Positions 12,074 to 24,823 of a stretch of 64,000 nt of DNA are shown in pieces. The DNA is taken from positions 186,001-250,000 of the forward strand of contig JAJTTP010000029.1 of assembly GCA_023313575.1 (NCBI GenBank), read 5' to 3'. Below the pieces are notes generated by a model. The model had not been told where the DNA came from. It made no database searches and was given only the letters and a program-made list of their open reading frames with translations. Every line of letters starts with the position of its first letter. Position 1 is the first letter of the stretch. The position numbers and the translations under genes were made by a program. The DNA is from Eutypella sp. D-1. Its lineage: Eukaryota; Ascomycota; Sordariomycetes; Xylariales; Diatrypaceae.

Positions 12074-12777
12074 GACTGTCACGTTTTGTTGTGTGGTTTC
12101 AAATGAGAAAGTTTCCGCCGCATATGTATATCGCTCGTTTCTAAATCAATGAGCCTCTGATGCAGGCTTCTGGGACATACTTTGACTCGGACGAACAAAC
12201 AAATATATACACTTGCCAAGTTGTGCTGTGTCGTAAGCATCTGACTCAGACAGGTCTCACAGGCTGACAGGATGCTAGAATGTCCCACTAATGCACCTGA
12301 AGCTGGTTAGCCAGTTACTGGTACGGGCGGTCTCTGCGCTGAACTTGGTCGGGCCTGGGAATGCGGAGTCCGGGGCAGACGGAAACTGTAACGTAAATAT
12401 GCGGTGCGGGGCATTAGTAAATATCACATCGGAACGTCTGTCCTAGAGTAATAAGCTTCTGATAAAGCCCCTCGACGCTGCGTAGCTTTTAGATGGAGGC
12501 TATGTAGCGGAGGTGCCGGGGCATGTTTGTCGACAAACAGCACCAGAAATCGCATTCGGATACGACACGGCCCGCTCGACTCCTCACCACGACTGCAATA
12601 AATTACCTTCTGGCCTTAATAACCAACCTTGCCATTCAATAGACATATCGTCAGGACTCTAACAACCTGAAATACCTAAAATGCATGTACATCACCCATG
12701 GTGTAATCAAAATATTTATTAGCTCTATTGACCCATTTATTTAATTTCCGGCGTGGTATATCGAGTCTAGCTGACAG
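12074..12777. other. Intergenic between the HET gene and the histidine kinase
   Basis: Contains the promoter side of the minus-strand HET gene and the 3' side of the minus-strand kinase. No additional gene seen. Confidence 0.5.
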
Positions 12778-15700
12778 TCACACCGTGGCCCTCTCACTCG
12801 GGGAGAGGGACGGGCAGAGACGGTCTATCTGGTCGATAAGTTCTTGGATCCGGTAGGGCTTGGTGGTGATACCATCCTATAACGAAATCAATATGGTTAG
12901 TAAAAGGAGGTGGTCCACTCTCCCTGTGTGTGCGTGGAATTAGTTAAATAGTGGGCGGAAGGAAAACCTGATACTCACCATTCCTGATTCTAAGGCTACG
13001 CTCACGTGCGTGCTGCGCACGTTTGCCGTGACGGCGATGATGGGCAGGTGGCCATTGAGCTCGCCATGGGTCTCGAGGTGACGGACTTGCCGTGCGAACG
13101 ATAGGCCGTCCATGATGGGCATCTCGATGTCGCAGAGTACGGCGTCGAAGTCGGCTAACCCTTCCTCGCGGTGGCAGGTGAGAATGGCATCAAGTGCTTC
13201 GCGGCCGTGGTTGGCTGCCCGAACGATGAAGTCGTGATTCCGGAGCTGCTTGACCAGCACTTTCTGGTTTACTAAGTTGTCCTCGACCACTAGAATCTTA
13301 CGGCCCGACGACACAGAACCCGGCCCGGATGACCTCCGCGAGCTGATGCTGTCATCCGGCTGAGGTACTGGATCCATGCCTGTCGTTAGGCTCAGGGTCC
13401 TGTCGATCCGGATAAGAGGCTCCGTAGCGTCTGCATTGGGTGGAGGCTGGGTCTTTCGGGCCCGGACGTAGAAGGCGAAAATAGAGCCGATATTGGGCTC
13501 ACTGGCCATGCCGATCTCTCCACCAAGAAGCTCGGTGATCTGCCGGGAGATGAACAGCCCGAGACCTGATCCGCCGTACTCGATATGCGTTTTCGGGGAG
13601 GCTTGAGCAAAGCGCTTGAAGAGGAGCGTCTTTTCGTGGTCGGTCAATCCCTTGCCTGTGTCTTTGACACTAAGCGTTAAGAAAATGTCATTCTCTTCGT
13701 CGAACGGGTTGACGAAGACCGATGCTGGTGCTGTAGTAGAGTTTGGCGGCGCGTTAGGATTGCGCCGCTTTGGGACAAAGTCGATCCCATGGAGACTAGC
13801 AAGTGGCCGGTCCGTAGATGCGGACACGGTGATAGTGATTTGTCGGACTTTGGATGGTTTAGTGAATTTGATGGCGTTGGTCACTAGATTGATGACTATT
13901 TGCATATATCTGTTAGCATCAAGAAGGATCCATCCGAGGCCTAAGCGGTTGATAGATTCATCTTCGACGATGTTCAGAGTGATATCGGCCATCCTTAATT
14001 CTGCCTCGAATATCTTCAGGGACGATCGGACAAGGACCATGGGTTGCAGCGGGGCGGGTGACACGACTAGAAGATCCGAATCTAGTTTTGACAGGGTCAA
14101 AACGTCGTCAACGATCTGTTTCTGGTGTTGTACACAGTACATAATCGTTTGAGCGGCTTCGAGAGACGCCTGCAATTGTCTCTTCAAAGCCGCCTTCGAT
14201 AAGGCACACGGTGACGATAAGGTTGGCTGATCAACCATGGTGTTCAGCAAGGCGGATGAAGTCTCCATCGCTTCGACGATCTCCTCTCCACAATGAAGGA
14301 CTGCTGACAGTGGGTTACGAATCTCGTGGCTCACCATGTCGATGAACCGTTCTTGTTGGGTTTTGAGCCGGATCGCCTCCTCCATCTTGTTGGTGAGGAC
14401 CTTGGCGGCCATCTTGTGGGCGCTGATGTCTGTCACCCAGAAGTCAATGTAATCTAGTGTGCCGTCCTCCTTGAACTCTGAAAAGCCCATCATGGAGACC
14501 CATGCGTCAATGCTAACGCCACCTTCGCCTTCGGACATAGTGTACTTTTTGCTCTTGTGCCTGATCTCGCAAGACTCTGGTCGGCTATTCTTGGTAAGTC
14601 TCAGGAAGAAATCCTTGGTGCGCTGAAGGTCTTCCTGATGCACATATTTTAGCCACGGCTGTGGATCTGGGACTGGATCGCCGTATGGAATGTCGTAAAA
14701 CATGTACCACGCTTCGTTGCCATATTGAACATAACCCTCGCCATTTGTTCGTACAATCCCTAGTGGACAGTGCTCTGCGAAGTTTCGGTACTTTTCCTCG
14801 GACGCTTCGAGTTCCCGTGTGCGAGTGAGAAGTTGCTGTTCCGTCCATTTGAGTTCGCTGATATCCATGACCAGGACCATGAGGCTATCAAGCTCGCCTG
14901 AATCGTTCACATCTGAGTAGCACGCGCAGATACCTGTTCGACGCTCCGAAAACATCTTGCCCTGACGGAACGGTTCCTTGGAGCGGATTTGAAAAGTACC
15001 CTCCTTTTTCTCTTTTATGACACGGCCCTGCCATTTTCTGAGCAGTTCGACATCTTCTGAAATGACACCGTCTTCTAATGTAAGGTGTTGTTTATCTGAT
15101 GGACTCAGACCAGTGAAGCGGTACCAGGCGTCATTAGCGAATCGTATCTGTCACTGTTAACCAAGTGTTCATATCGGTAGCGGAGGGCCATACATACATT
15201 TCCATCGCCATCTGTCATTGCGAGACCAACGATTGAACGCTCAGCGAAGAGCATAAACCTCGTCTCGCTCTTCTGGAAGTCCACCATGGCCCTCCTAGCC
15301 AGCTCGGCGCGCCGGTCGACCTCCTGTGATAACTGCAGCCTGGAGACCTGAGGTGCGAGGACGTCCGCGACCAGCCTCAAAAACTCCTTATACATGGCAT
15401 TGTATCGTCGGTATGGATTCAGACCAAGGACAAGGAAGGCCGCTATCCTGCCATCGGTGTGGACCGGTAAAACTACGAACTGCTTGCAGGGCAAAGCATA
15501 ACCTTTCCACTCAACCCCTTGAAGTAGGTCACGCAATTGATCACTGTTGGCATCCACAGGCAACATTGTGTTTTGGTGAAGGGTTTGTAGCATTGTGGGT
15601 GCAAAACCGCCGAGATCGCGCTGGATGTCTAGATATTCAGGGGCGAGCGGGTGTCCGGGATCAACCCCCACAGATCTTTCCAGGCGGCAGTTAAAGCTAG

Positions 15701-16454
15701 GCTGATTGAGCGCCTTGTTGGTACCGATTTCTTCCTTTACCGAATACACAAGCGCGAAGGGCACATCCTTATCGTCGCGCTCAAGACCTTCGACGGTAAC
15801 CTCCCAGAGCTCGTCGATGGTGGCGGCCTGGGCGGTGTGGTGGGCGAGATTCGTAACGCATTCATTTCGCCTTGTCCAGATCACGTCCTTGGTCAAATCA
15901 GTAGTGACTCCATAGGACCCGACAACGTCGCCGCAGTCGTCAATGACAGGTATCATCTTCCAATCGCAATAGGTTTCCTCCAGAAAACCATGGCGTTCAA
16001 TCAGAAGCATAGATGAAGCACCGGAGCTTGTTAGACCCGACAGGCGTTGCTCGCAGAGAATGTCTTCGAAGACACCACCAAAGTTTATGAAGACATCGGA
16101 CGCGTTCATGCCAAGGATATGGGGGTGTTTCTCGCCAACAAATGGCATATATGCTTCGTTGTACATAATGGAATTGGCCTGGCCCCAGTAGAGAATGACG
16201 GGACTGGTGTCAACCAGCAAGAGGCGGACGATGGTCCTGAGTTCGGTGGGCCAACTGGCCATGGGGCCGAAGCCGGTCTTGGCCCAGTCAACATGGCGGA
16301 ACAAACGCTGAAAAGGCGACAGCGATGGTGGAGGGGGTTCTCTCGTCCAGTCGAAATTGACCTTCACATCAAGCGCATCTCCGTTGGAAGGCATGAGTTG
16401 CTGCGGTGCATGTTGCTCTAAATATGAATAGACCGGAGCATGATCGGGTAACAT
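12778..16454 (-). CDS. PAS-domain hybrid histidine kinase
   Basis: Three exons, 15198-16454, 12979-15147 and 12778-12876, all joined in phase 0, give about 1174 residues. It is a soluble-looking two-component sensor kinase that autophosphorylates on His and passes the phosphate to its own receiver domain. The order is: N-terminal sensor region (residues 1-380, with FGPMASWPTEL and GQANSIMYNEAY, a PAS-like fold common in this group); PAS at about 390-510 (AERSIVGLAMTDGDGN, FANDAWYRFTGL); a second PAS at about 530-650; HisKA with the phospho-acceptor His near residue 693 (FIDMVSHEIRNPLS); HATPase with N box (INLVTNAIKFTKP), G1 (VKDTGKGL) and G2 (GGSGLGLFISRQI); and a C-terminal receiver with ILVVEDN, the acceptor Asp in LCDIEMPIMDG, and KPYR supplied by the last small exon. 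The exact fungal HHK group is not assigned. The last exon is needed to complete the receiver. Confidence 0.9.
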
Positions 16455-18677
16455 GTGAATCTGTCGTCGTATCGTTGTACGTGTTGAACAAGAGTCAGGA
16501 AATCAAGGTAATAATCCAGAGATCGAGAACACTTTCGCTTCGGGAATCGGAGGATCCGATCCGCTACACCCGAGATGTTCTGTACTACAAGTAAGATTTC
16601 GGTCTATCTACCTTGGTACCTAAGAAGCAACCTATCAAGCTTATTTGGCTGAGACCAAGTAGGTACTCCAATACAGACAGGAGGGCTGGACCTCGGGACC
16701 TAGTGTATGTTAGAAATGTCTCGGCTTGAACTTAAAATAAGCCCGTGTACATGTTCTCCGTACACGTTAAACGTTAGGGTGTTGACGACGGTGATGGCGG
16801 TGGTAACGATAACGGCGACGGTGTCGATGATAAGAGTCAGTGTCAGGTTAGGTACAGTGGAGAAGCACGCCGGTAAAATGTCAAGAAATTGTCAAAGCGC
16901 TACGGTGTAAATGCCGGTTAGATATCGTGATGTAGCTGATAGTTCGCGATATCATGCATGCAAGTAGTAAAAAGTATAATAATTTTTTGAAGAAGTCGGG
17001 TTCAGAATCTAAAGACTCCGGGTGGTTTTGTATCTACCCTAGGCCTACCTAGGAAGAAGGTATGCATTGCGCCTTACTTCCGTATATCCTATCCATAGGT
17101 GTATCCTTCCTAGGTATCCGTTTACTCCGTAAAATTTTACCCAAAATTCTAATGTGAAGTAAGCTATTTGTTACTTCCGTATCGGGTAGAAACCTTCCAA
17201 GCCTTGCTAATTTCCAGAGCACCCAACCCCGGAGCCTTTACTCAACAGGAGCAACGGAAGCACCCGTAGACCCGCAATAACGAACCCGCTCCGCTAATAA
17301 ATGTCAAAGATGGTGTCAAAATCGCAAAACGGTATCTGGATGTTAAAACAAGCCGCATATGCTCAGGTGTCATCCCGTTAACCTGAAACAGATCATAGAC
17401 CGTATAATTACCGTGCATTAGCGCTTCACAGATACGTCTAGACTTAAGTACGTAGTTGATCCTTAAGATATTGGATATCGGCAGTGCGACTTCAGAAGGG
17501 AAGGGATCCAATATTGTATGCACTCTGGTTGGCTATATTACAGCTAGGCAGACTTTGACGGAGCTGACCAATTTTTTAGGATGACAGGGAGGAGCAAGTT
17601 TATTGCCTATCAGAATTCTGAAAGGTCAGCATGATCCCGAAGTTGTATAGCATGCAACGATCGTAGAAACCAGCTCTCACACTCATCGTGAGATTCCAAG
17701 AACACCAATAATAGGGAATGCAGAGTTGGAATTCTCCCTGTGACAGACAGCCACGCCCCCCTGCGTATATGTGTTAGGTCTTCGCTTACTTCAAGCCCTC
17801 TAAGTGAACCTGCTCCAGGAGTCTAGTCAGAAGTCGGACGAGCGCTAGGGAGAGTTTCTAGTCAGTTCTGAACTCGCCACGAGTGGAATGCATGTATCGC
17901 AACGACCTAATTGGCGCTCTCCTGAATTGTCTCCTCAGCTGCCCCTCTACCCCTCTGGTCAAATGACCCCCGCCACCCCCCCCCCCCCAAAAAAAAACCT
18001 TATAGACGTCCAAATTTGTACTGGCCGACGGGATTATACGGGAATGTACTATGTATAATATGTTATCACCCGTTACTGCTGCACGCATGTTTACATCGGT
18101 TTGAGGCGGTCAAGCAAGCACCTAGATGAGGATATAGAGATGATGCTTATATAATGATAAATGTGAATACTTAACTCTGTATAATGGATTTGCTTGCTAT
18201 CAACCTCCTACCTAGGGAGGCATGTAGGTCTCCACTTTATTTTCACACATTTCGCTTCCAGTTTCTCATCTAGCCAAACCCTTCATGGTAATATTTTTAC
18301 TATTATCATCGCTGTAAAAAGCTTTTTCAATATAACACAGGAGTTTATAATATGAAAAATTTGGAAGTCTTATTGCTGTCAGGCTGCATGTGGTTAATTA
18401 CATCGTATAGAAGTGAAGTAAAAGCTGCTAATATTTCTTTGCTAGGTATTGTAAGTACCCCACTTTACGTACCTTCGTACTCTAGGCAACAATAGGGGTC
18501 GGGAGAGACTAGGGAAGGAGAAATATCTATGTCTCATATGTATATCCAAGATGTCGCTATTCGTAAATTTCATGCCCTCGTAACGAATGTTTTCTTTCGG
18601 CAGCGTTACTAGTTACATTTCGGATTCTTCCTTTCTGATAAGCACAAATTCTCACGGTTCACCGGCGACAATCAGAA
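16455..18677. other. 2.2 kb gene-poor stretch
   Basis: No supportable gene. A 93-codon minus frame at 17242-17523 has no ATG near its start and no recognisable motif. Several copies of a CCTACCTAGG-type motif occur (17044-17053, 18207-18216). A C-run followed by an A-run lies at about 17980-17998. Confidence 0.45.
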
Positions 18678-20432
18678 ATGGGTTCCATTAACCCTGAGAC
18701 ACACTACAACCTCGACCTCGATCGTGGAATTGAACGCGTAGCGCCGCTTCCCCCAAAGGACGTGGTACTCAGCATGAGGACCGGCAAGGTGCGTCCCCTG
18801 GGTGGCACCGCTAAGATCCAATCTGGCATCAACAAGCAGCCGCGGTCGGGGCGGGTGCGGCTGTCGCATCGGGGGCTCGACGACGACGAGCGGAGCTACC
18901 CGCCGCACCGGTCTCCCGACAACGCGCTGTTTCAGTATGACTCGCGGCACTACGAGTTTTGGAGGAGCACGCTGCCTCCGGGGGCGCGCGCAGATCTCTG
19001 CCGCCCCGGCGGCTTTGGCGAGAACCTGTCTACGGCACATTTGTCCGAGGGCAACGTGTGTATCGGCGACACCTTTCGCCTGGGCCCCGAGGCCCTCGTA
19101 CAGGTCACGATGCCGCGCCAGCCCTGCTTTAAGCTTAACCACCGTTTCGAGCACCGCCGCATGTCTGCTCTGACCCAGTCCACCGGCCGCACCGGCTGGT
19201 ACTACCGCGTCCTCCGTGAAGGGGACGTTGGAGAGGGCGATGAGATGGTCCTCCTCACCCGTCCCAATCCAACATGGCCCCTTTCTCGCCTTCAGCATTT
19301 TACTTATCATGCCAAGGATGCCGCGGATGGACGGATCTGCGCCACGATTACTCGACTTGAGGGCCTCAGCGCGGAGTTCATCGCCCTCTACGAAAAACGA
19401 CTCGCCGCTGGCGTGGCGGAGGATATGAACGGCCGTCTCAACGGCGACACAGCGATGCTTTGGCGGACGTGCAGACTAGTCGAGAAGATCTCCTTGACAC
19501 CGAGGGTCAAGAAATTTGTATTCACCGCTGAGGATTCTGATGTCGTCGATGCGGATGATGATGGTGGTGACGAACTTGGCCGTTTTCCTTATGTACGGTT
19601 AAAATTCGGGCCCGAAGCGCGTTTCGTAAGGGCATACTCTGTCGTCTCGGGCAATATGCGGCGTTTTGAACTGGGCGTCGCCAGGGACGATAACTCGCGC
19701 GGCGGCTCGCGTTTCTTGCACGACGAGCTCAATGTTGGCGACACACTAAAGGTGGCGAAGGGGAGCAGCAGACCATCGCGATCTACCGAAGCCGCCCGCA
19801 GAAGTCGGACAGACAAGAACATATTCGTGCTAGGGGGCATTGGTGTAACCGCATTTCTTGGCGAGATAAGGCTCCTTGAACGGGCTAGCGCTGACTTAGA
19901 GGTGTACTATGCTGTGCGTAGCCGTGAGGAGGCCGCGTATCTCGACCATTTGCCCACCGAACGAACAACCATATATTCGCGGAGTGATGGCCACCGTCTG
20001 GACACCGAGACGGTGATCCCTCCCTTAGATAATCCTCATAACCCGGAAATCACAATCTACTGCTGTGGCCCGACGTCGCTCATGGATGCGTGTCGCGAGA
20101 AGTGCCAGAGGTTGGGCTACCCCCGATCACACACACATTTCGAAGATTTCGGTGGAGCTTCCACGGGCACTGGACCCCCCTTTGAGGCTGAGATAAAGTC
20201 TACGGGAAAGATCCTATCGGTTCCCAGGGAGAAGTCATTGCTCCAGGTGCTCAACGAAACTGGCTTCGATATCGAGGGATCGTGTCTGGTGGGAAACTGC
20301 GGAACTTGCATGGTGAATTATTGTGAGGGCGAGGTCATCCATGATGGTCTGGCCTTGGAACACGAGCAGAAGAAGCACACCATGCTAAGTTGTGTCAGCC
20401 GAGGGAGGGGCAAGATCGTGGTGGACTGCTGA
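18678..20432 (+). CDS. MOSC / ferredoxin-reductase / 2Fe-2S fusion oxidoreductase
   Basis: A single 584-codon exon starting at an ATG in a good context. The N-terminal third is a MOSC domain of the YiiM type (GGFGENLST near residue 115, IGDTFRLG, then MPRQPCFKLNHRF), the fold that binds molybdenum cofactor. It is followed by a ferredoxin-NADP reductase module with the FAD motif RAYSVVSG, the pyridine-nucleotide loop VLGGIGVTAFLGEI and the CCGPTSLMDAC strand. The C-terminal domain is a plant-type 2Fe-2S ferredoxin with cluster ligands Cys536, Cys541, Cys544 and Cys572 (CLVGNCGTC ... MLSC). Electrons would pass from NAD(P)H through FAD and the cluster to the Mo centre. The physiological substrate is unknown; bacterial YiiM reduces N-hydroxylated compounds, so detoxification is a reasonable inference. 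Such fusions resemble phthalate-dioxygenase-reductase relatives. Confidence 0.88.
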   Translation: MGSINPETHYNLDLDRGIERVAPLPPKDVVLSMRTGKVRPLGGTAKIQSGINKQPRSGRVRLSHRGLDDDERSYPPHRSPDNALFQYDSRHYEFWRSTLPPGARADLCRPGGFGENLSTAHLSEGNVCIGDTFRLGPEALVQVTMPRQPCFKLNHRFEHRRMSALTQSTGRTGWYYRVLREGDVGEGDEMVLLTRPNPTWPLSRLQHFTYHAKDAADGRICATITRLEGLSAEFIALYEKRLAAGVAEDMNGRLNGDTAMLWRTCRLVEKISLTPRVKKFVFTAEDSDVVDADDDGGDELGRFPYVRLKFGPEARFVRAYSVVSGNMRRFELGVARDDNSRGGSRFLHDELNVGDTLKVAKGSSRPSRSTEAARRSRTDKNIFVLGGIGVTAFLGEIRLLERASADLEVYYAVRSREEAAYLDHLPTERTTIYSRSDGHRLDTETVIPPLDNPHNPEITIYCCGPTSLMDACREKCQRLGYPRSHTHFEDFGGASTGTGPPFEAEIKSTGKILSVPREKSLLQVLNETGFDIEGSCLVGNCGTCMVNYCEGEVIHDGLALEHEQKKHTMLSCVSRGRGKIVVDC

Positions 20433-23159
20433 GTACGGGCCGTAGACTCCTTCCACAGTGTCTCAGATCGATGAAATGCCGACGTAGCATAAACAACTGC
20501 TTTCTTGTTAGCGAGTAATATTTCTTCTGGCATGTCAATAAACAAGGAGGATTCTCGTGTAGGAGGGGAGATGAACGTACAGCATTCTGATAGATCCTTC
20601 CATTGAGAAACTTCCATAGCAAGGGGCCGAGTGTTCATCGCCGCCGCCCGCCTCTTTTAACCCAGAAGCCGTGATTTGTGCTCCCTGGGTTTCCGTTGGA
20701 TACGGCAATTTTGGATCACATGGCGTGAGATGCAGCGGGAATTGTGTGGCAATATACGATGACACCGGAATCAATAGATGCAGTGCGACACCGAAGCCGA
20801 ACACTCATGACATGATATACGCCACCACCCTCAGAGACAACTTGTGTCTTTAGTGCTTGATTGGACAACTTATGAGGTCCATATACCAATACAATCGTAT
20901 GAAAGGCCGTTATAATATTGTGCATTGCACCATTTTATCGTGATGAGGCTGTGATGGCGATAGGCAAACATGATTTGTTCATCCACAGCCGAGCCGGGTC
21001 GCCACACTACCACAGCGTTCCCATGGCAGGCTGTATATAAAAGCTTCATGATCCAGGAAAAGCACCTGCGTGGATGGCCTCAGATTTGATTTTATACTTC
21101 CTTCGGCTCCTTTTATGACGAAACAATACTTGAAAAGTATCATGACATAGTCTCACAGCGCACCAGAGGGACTCTATGGGATTTGTTATCTACCCTACTA
21201 AACCGCTACATGGAAACTAAGAGACCCCTTTCCAGAGGTGATGGAATCGGTGAAACCCATCAAACATTGAGAAGAGCATGAGGAAACATCCACGATTGAT
21301 AGGTCAGAATCGTGCCTACGCATCTGACCCCAGGAGCAATTTATACGTGTCGGGTACCGCCGAGTCACACAAGCCGGACCAACTCCTATTTGGGCTTCTA
21401 CGGAACTTCACGCCTCAGGATACCATCGAACGCCACGGATCGGCAAAACGAAGCACCCAAGATACGAATTTTTAACCCGTCTAGGAGGTAGAGGGGTCCG
21501 CGAACTTCGGCTTTAGGACTTTCGCACGAGGTCATCGATCCGCTACCCCGCCAGGCATCCTCAGCCATCACGCCACCGGTATATGTATTACAATGCTATG
21601 AGGAAAGAACTTGGTTGAACAGCAAACGAAGTTTGTGCCTTTCCGTGTAAGGCATCGAGGAGTCAAGGACAGAGCGATGGCTGCGCAACAGCGCTAGGTC
21701 AGTGTGGTACTGCTTCATCACAACTACTCGTGCTCCCCCCTCGATAGACACCGTTACCCGCCTGTGTGTCACTTGCGCCTACCCGTGACCATAACGAGGC
21801 TGTCTTCGACTCTATTATTTCATTGGAGCTCAAGCTTTACTCTGGTTGCGTACTTACTTCGTGAGACACCTGCAAGTGACGAACCCAGACGTTACACTCT
21901 ATAAACCTGTTGGTCGGTGGAAATCTCGCAAGAACTGCAGCTCCCTTTCAAGCGAGATCAGGCCATGCTGACTGCTGTACCTGAGTTGATCGCTAGCACA
22001 AAGCCTTTCGACGAAGTTCACACGGATTCCCCGCAAATGTTTGTCCATATCATCCTGCAACCCCCTCCGATTAAATGACTACAAGGGTTAGTGTAATATA
22101 CCCCCCTCCCTCACCCTCGCTACTCTAATAGAGTGTTCATGGTTTCTCACACCTTGGGACCAAAGAGAGCGACCTATGAGCCTCCTCTGCATATACATGG
22201 TTAATGGTTCATACTTGTTAGAGGGCTGGGTATATGATGCCCTATTCCCATCAGGCTACAGTTCGCTCCGGGGCCGCCGATATCCGGCCTCCTTTCGGTT
22301 GTCCTTATTTTATCGTGGTGAAATTCGAGAATAGTACATACAAACTAGAGTATTCAATAGATGGTATGGACGCGAAAACGTCTACAGGTCCATCTAGCCG
22401 TGCCATGGTGAGTGCCCATCTTTTTACACTCATTGCCTGGTCTAACTCACGCCTATAATTTGGCATGGTGACTTTTCATAGGCCAGGTTAACCCCTTACT
22501 ATGTCACAGACACATCTAGTTGAACGAGTCATCGCTCTCGTCCTACACGGCTAAAAGCATTCTCTTCGAGATGCGGATTAAGATACAAACGCCTAGGTTT
22601 GGACAAGACCATGCTAGAGCAAGTGATGTGCGTGTTAACCCAGCTCGCGTCTACGGTATAACACAAGCTACTTGAAAAGATTGAAGACTGACCACATCCT
22701 ACCAATGATATAGGCCGTCAGATGTACAACTTCAGGCCCGCATGACGGAGGAACCGTACAAACTTCCGAGCGTCGTCACGGTTCGACATAAATTTTAGCA
22801 GTATCACCATGTTTCGTACACTCGCATCCATGCCTTCACCGGTCTCTACAACAGAAAGCAACGACCTCATTCGTCCACAGAGACAAACTTCGAGCGTTCT
22901 CATCACCTGTCCAGTCATCGGATATATCTAGAATGGGCGGAAACTGATGCAACTATGAAAACGATATGCGGAATCCAGCGGATGGTTACTCGATGAAGAA
23001 AACAGAGGTTATACACAGCGGTCAAACACGATTCTGACGTATGTCGGTATACTGGAAGCTGATTACCGGGATGGCCACCTGGATATTGAAGCGAGAGGGA
23101 TTGAAGAAGGCAGCAAATGGCATGGCTCCCAGCAGGTGCCTCCCTCCGAGCACCTCGTC
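20433..23159. other. 2.7 kb gene-poor stretch
   Basis: No firm gene. Many short frames occur on both strands without motifs. The only candidate with a splice signature is listed separately at 22234-22523. Confidence 0.45.
22234..22523 (+). CDS. Possible two-exon small gene, unidentified
   Basis: An ATG at 22234 opens 58 codons ending at a strong donor (GTGAGT at 22408). An acceptor TTCATAG ending at 22481 continues in phase 0 for 13 codons to a stop, giving about 71 residues. No domain, signal peptide or helix is recognisable. It may be a relic or chance; the good donor and in-phase acceptor are the only support. Confidence 0.2.
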
Positions 23160-23168
23160 TATTTAAAG
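23160..23168 (+). promoter_or_regulatory. TATA-like element for the small gene at 23338
   Basis: TATTTAAAG lies 170 bases before the ATG and is followed by a CT-rich stretch (about 23190-23245) typical of fungal transcription start regions. Confidence 0.35.
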
Positions 23169-23337
23169 GGCCTCTACAGGCCTCTCTCCCGCCGAATCTA
23201 TCCCCTGATTTCTTCACACCAACACATCACTTCCTACAGCCTTCTACGATAGTAAAAATATTATAAGAAATCTGCCTTTGAATAATTTCTGCTTCGTAAC
23301 AAACCGCACCACAATCTCTGCCACCGTGAGGAGCAAG

Positions 23338-23689
23338 ATGGCACCCTATCTCTCGGTCTCGGCAGAAGCCGTGGATTCTTCCTCTGCTAAAGCGAACTGC
23401 AACGGGTACGTTCTATCGATTATCACATAGCTGGTAGAAACTCACGCCTCGACTCCCTAACTTTAGTTCTATCCCCAAGAAACGGGCACATCGGTTCACC
23501 TACAATCCTCGGACTGCTGCACCGGCGAGCGAGAGACACATGCGCGAAGACAACGTAGAGAGGTTTCTGAGATCAGCGGATAGCACACCCGAGGCTAGAA
23601 TCTTCAGCACCCCCGCCACCAGCCAGGAGACTGGACATGTCGAGGAAGCGAAGAAGGCACTTGCATCTTTCACGGAACGATTCTCATAA
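23338..23689 (+). CDS. Small two-exon orphan gene
   Basis: Exon 1 (23338-23405) ends in phase 2 at GTACGT. Exon 2 (23467-23689) begins after AACTTTAG and restores the frame, giving about 96 residues. The predicted protein is hydrophilic, with no signal peptide and no helix. It has a basic segment (SIPKKRAHRFTYNPR), a Glu/Arg-rich middle (ERHMREDNVERFLR) and an amphipathic tail (EEAKKALASFTERF). The upstream region has a TATA-like box and CT-rich leader. I do not recognise a family. It is missed by simple frame scanning because neither exon alone is long. It sits alone in a gene-poor region; confidence rests on matched phases and coding-like composition. Confidence 0.5.
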
Positions 23690-24823
23690 AGCACTATTCC
23701 AGTCACTATTGCCTACGCCCTTGTGTCCGCATCCAAAATGTCAGATGTGATTTCCTACAGACGTGAAGATCTTGCTGATTTAGGAGGCATCGGTTTCACG
23801 ATTTGAGTGAGCTGTAAGGGAATCTGCATAAACTCCATGCTGTGTCTCACAGAATGCACTTACCCATGGAGGTTAAATAATCAGCAGAATGTATCAGGCC
23901 GGAAAGAAGCAGGAGGCGACTAGTACTCAGCATGTCTAGCTAGCAGAATTCATTACATGAGTTGCTTGTATAAGCAACCCGTCTAAGGGCGTAGCGACCA
24001 AAACCTATTATATCCGTGTTGTAGCAGAACTATCGTATTGACAATTCTTTTCAAGAATCTGTGTTTTGATAACATGTCCTCAGCGGAGACACCTCTGCCT
24101 CTAAATGATTGGAAGCGAAAGCAAGGCGCTAGGTGAGAGTGCTACCGGGTCTGTTAACCGAAGCCTTGTCTATGGGCTTATCAACCTCCCATAGACTGAA
24201 GCTCATAGTTGTGTGGTTCTCCATCATCTGGCGATCCGATGTATGATCCTGCACTCCTATTGCATACCCCCCACCGGTCGCCGGCTGACCTACCGGGTAT
24301 ACCCGTCGTTAGAGGGCAGATTTTCTTGGACCACCTCCCCCTTTACCCCCCAAACATCTATCAAACAGGGTAGTTACTTGGTGGGGGCGGGGATGGTGAT
24401 TGGCCTACGTCACTTAGGCCATTGGGTCTAGAGCAATGTGACAGAGGGCTTGTGATATGGTACTGCAGTCAGGCTGGACCAATCGGTCCCGTGGAGAGGA
24501 ATCGAGCGCTTGTTCGTTCCTCGCCGACTCTCTCAACAACAACAATAACAACCCCTCCCCCCCCTCGGGGGGGTTTCTGGTCAACGTTGATCTATCTTAC
24601 TGACATAGTATCAGCATGTCCTTCGGACATTTAGAAGTGACAGGGAATATCTGTGCGATTGTGTTGTAAGGTGCTTCATATTTTAAAAGGCGAGGCTTTA
24701 GGACACTTCTATTGTCATAGAGTTATATTGTAGTTAGGCAAGGTACTAATGTTTTATTGCGTGAGGTTCTCAGAGTCCATCTTCCTGATAATCACCTAAG
24801 TCCGTGGCCCGCCCCTATTTACC
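23690..24823. other. Intergenic
   Basis: No gene seen. It contains a C-run/G-run inverted arrangement at about 24546-24568 (CCCCTCCCCCCCCTCGGGGGGG), which could form a hairpin near the 3' end of the minus-strand acyltransferase. Confidence 0.45.

Noticed and set aside
17242..17523. 93-codon minus-strand frame
   Set aside because: No ATG near its start, no splice support and no recognisable domain.
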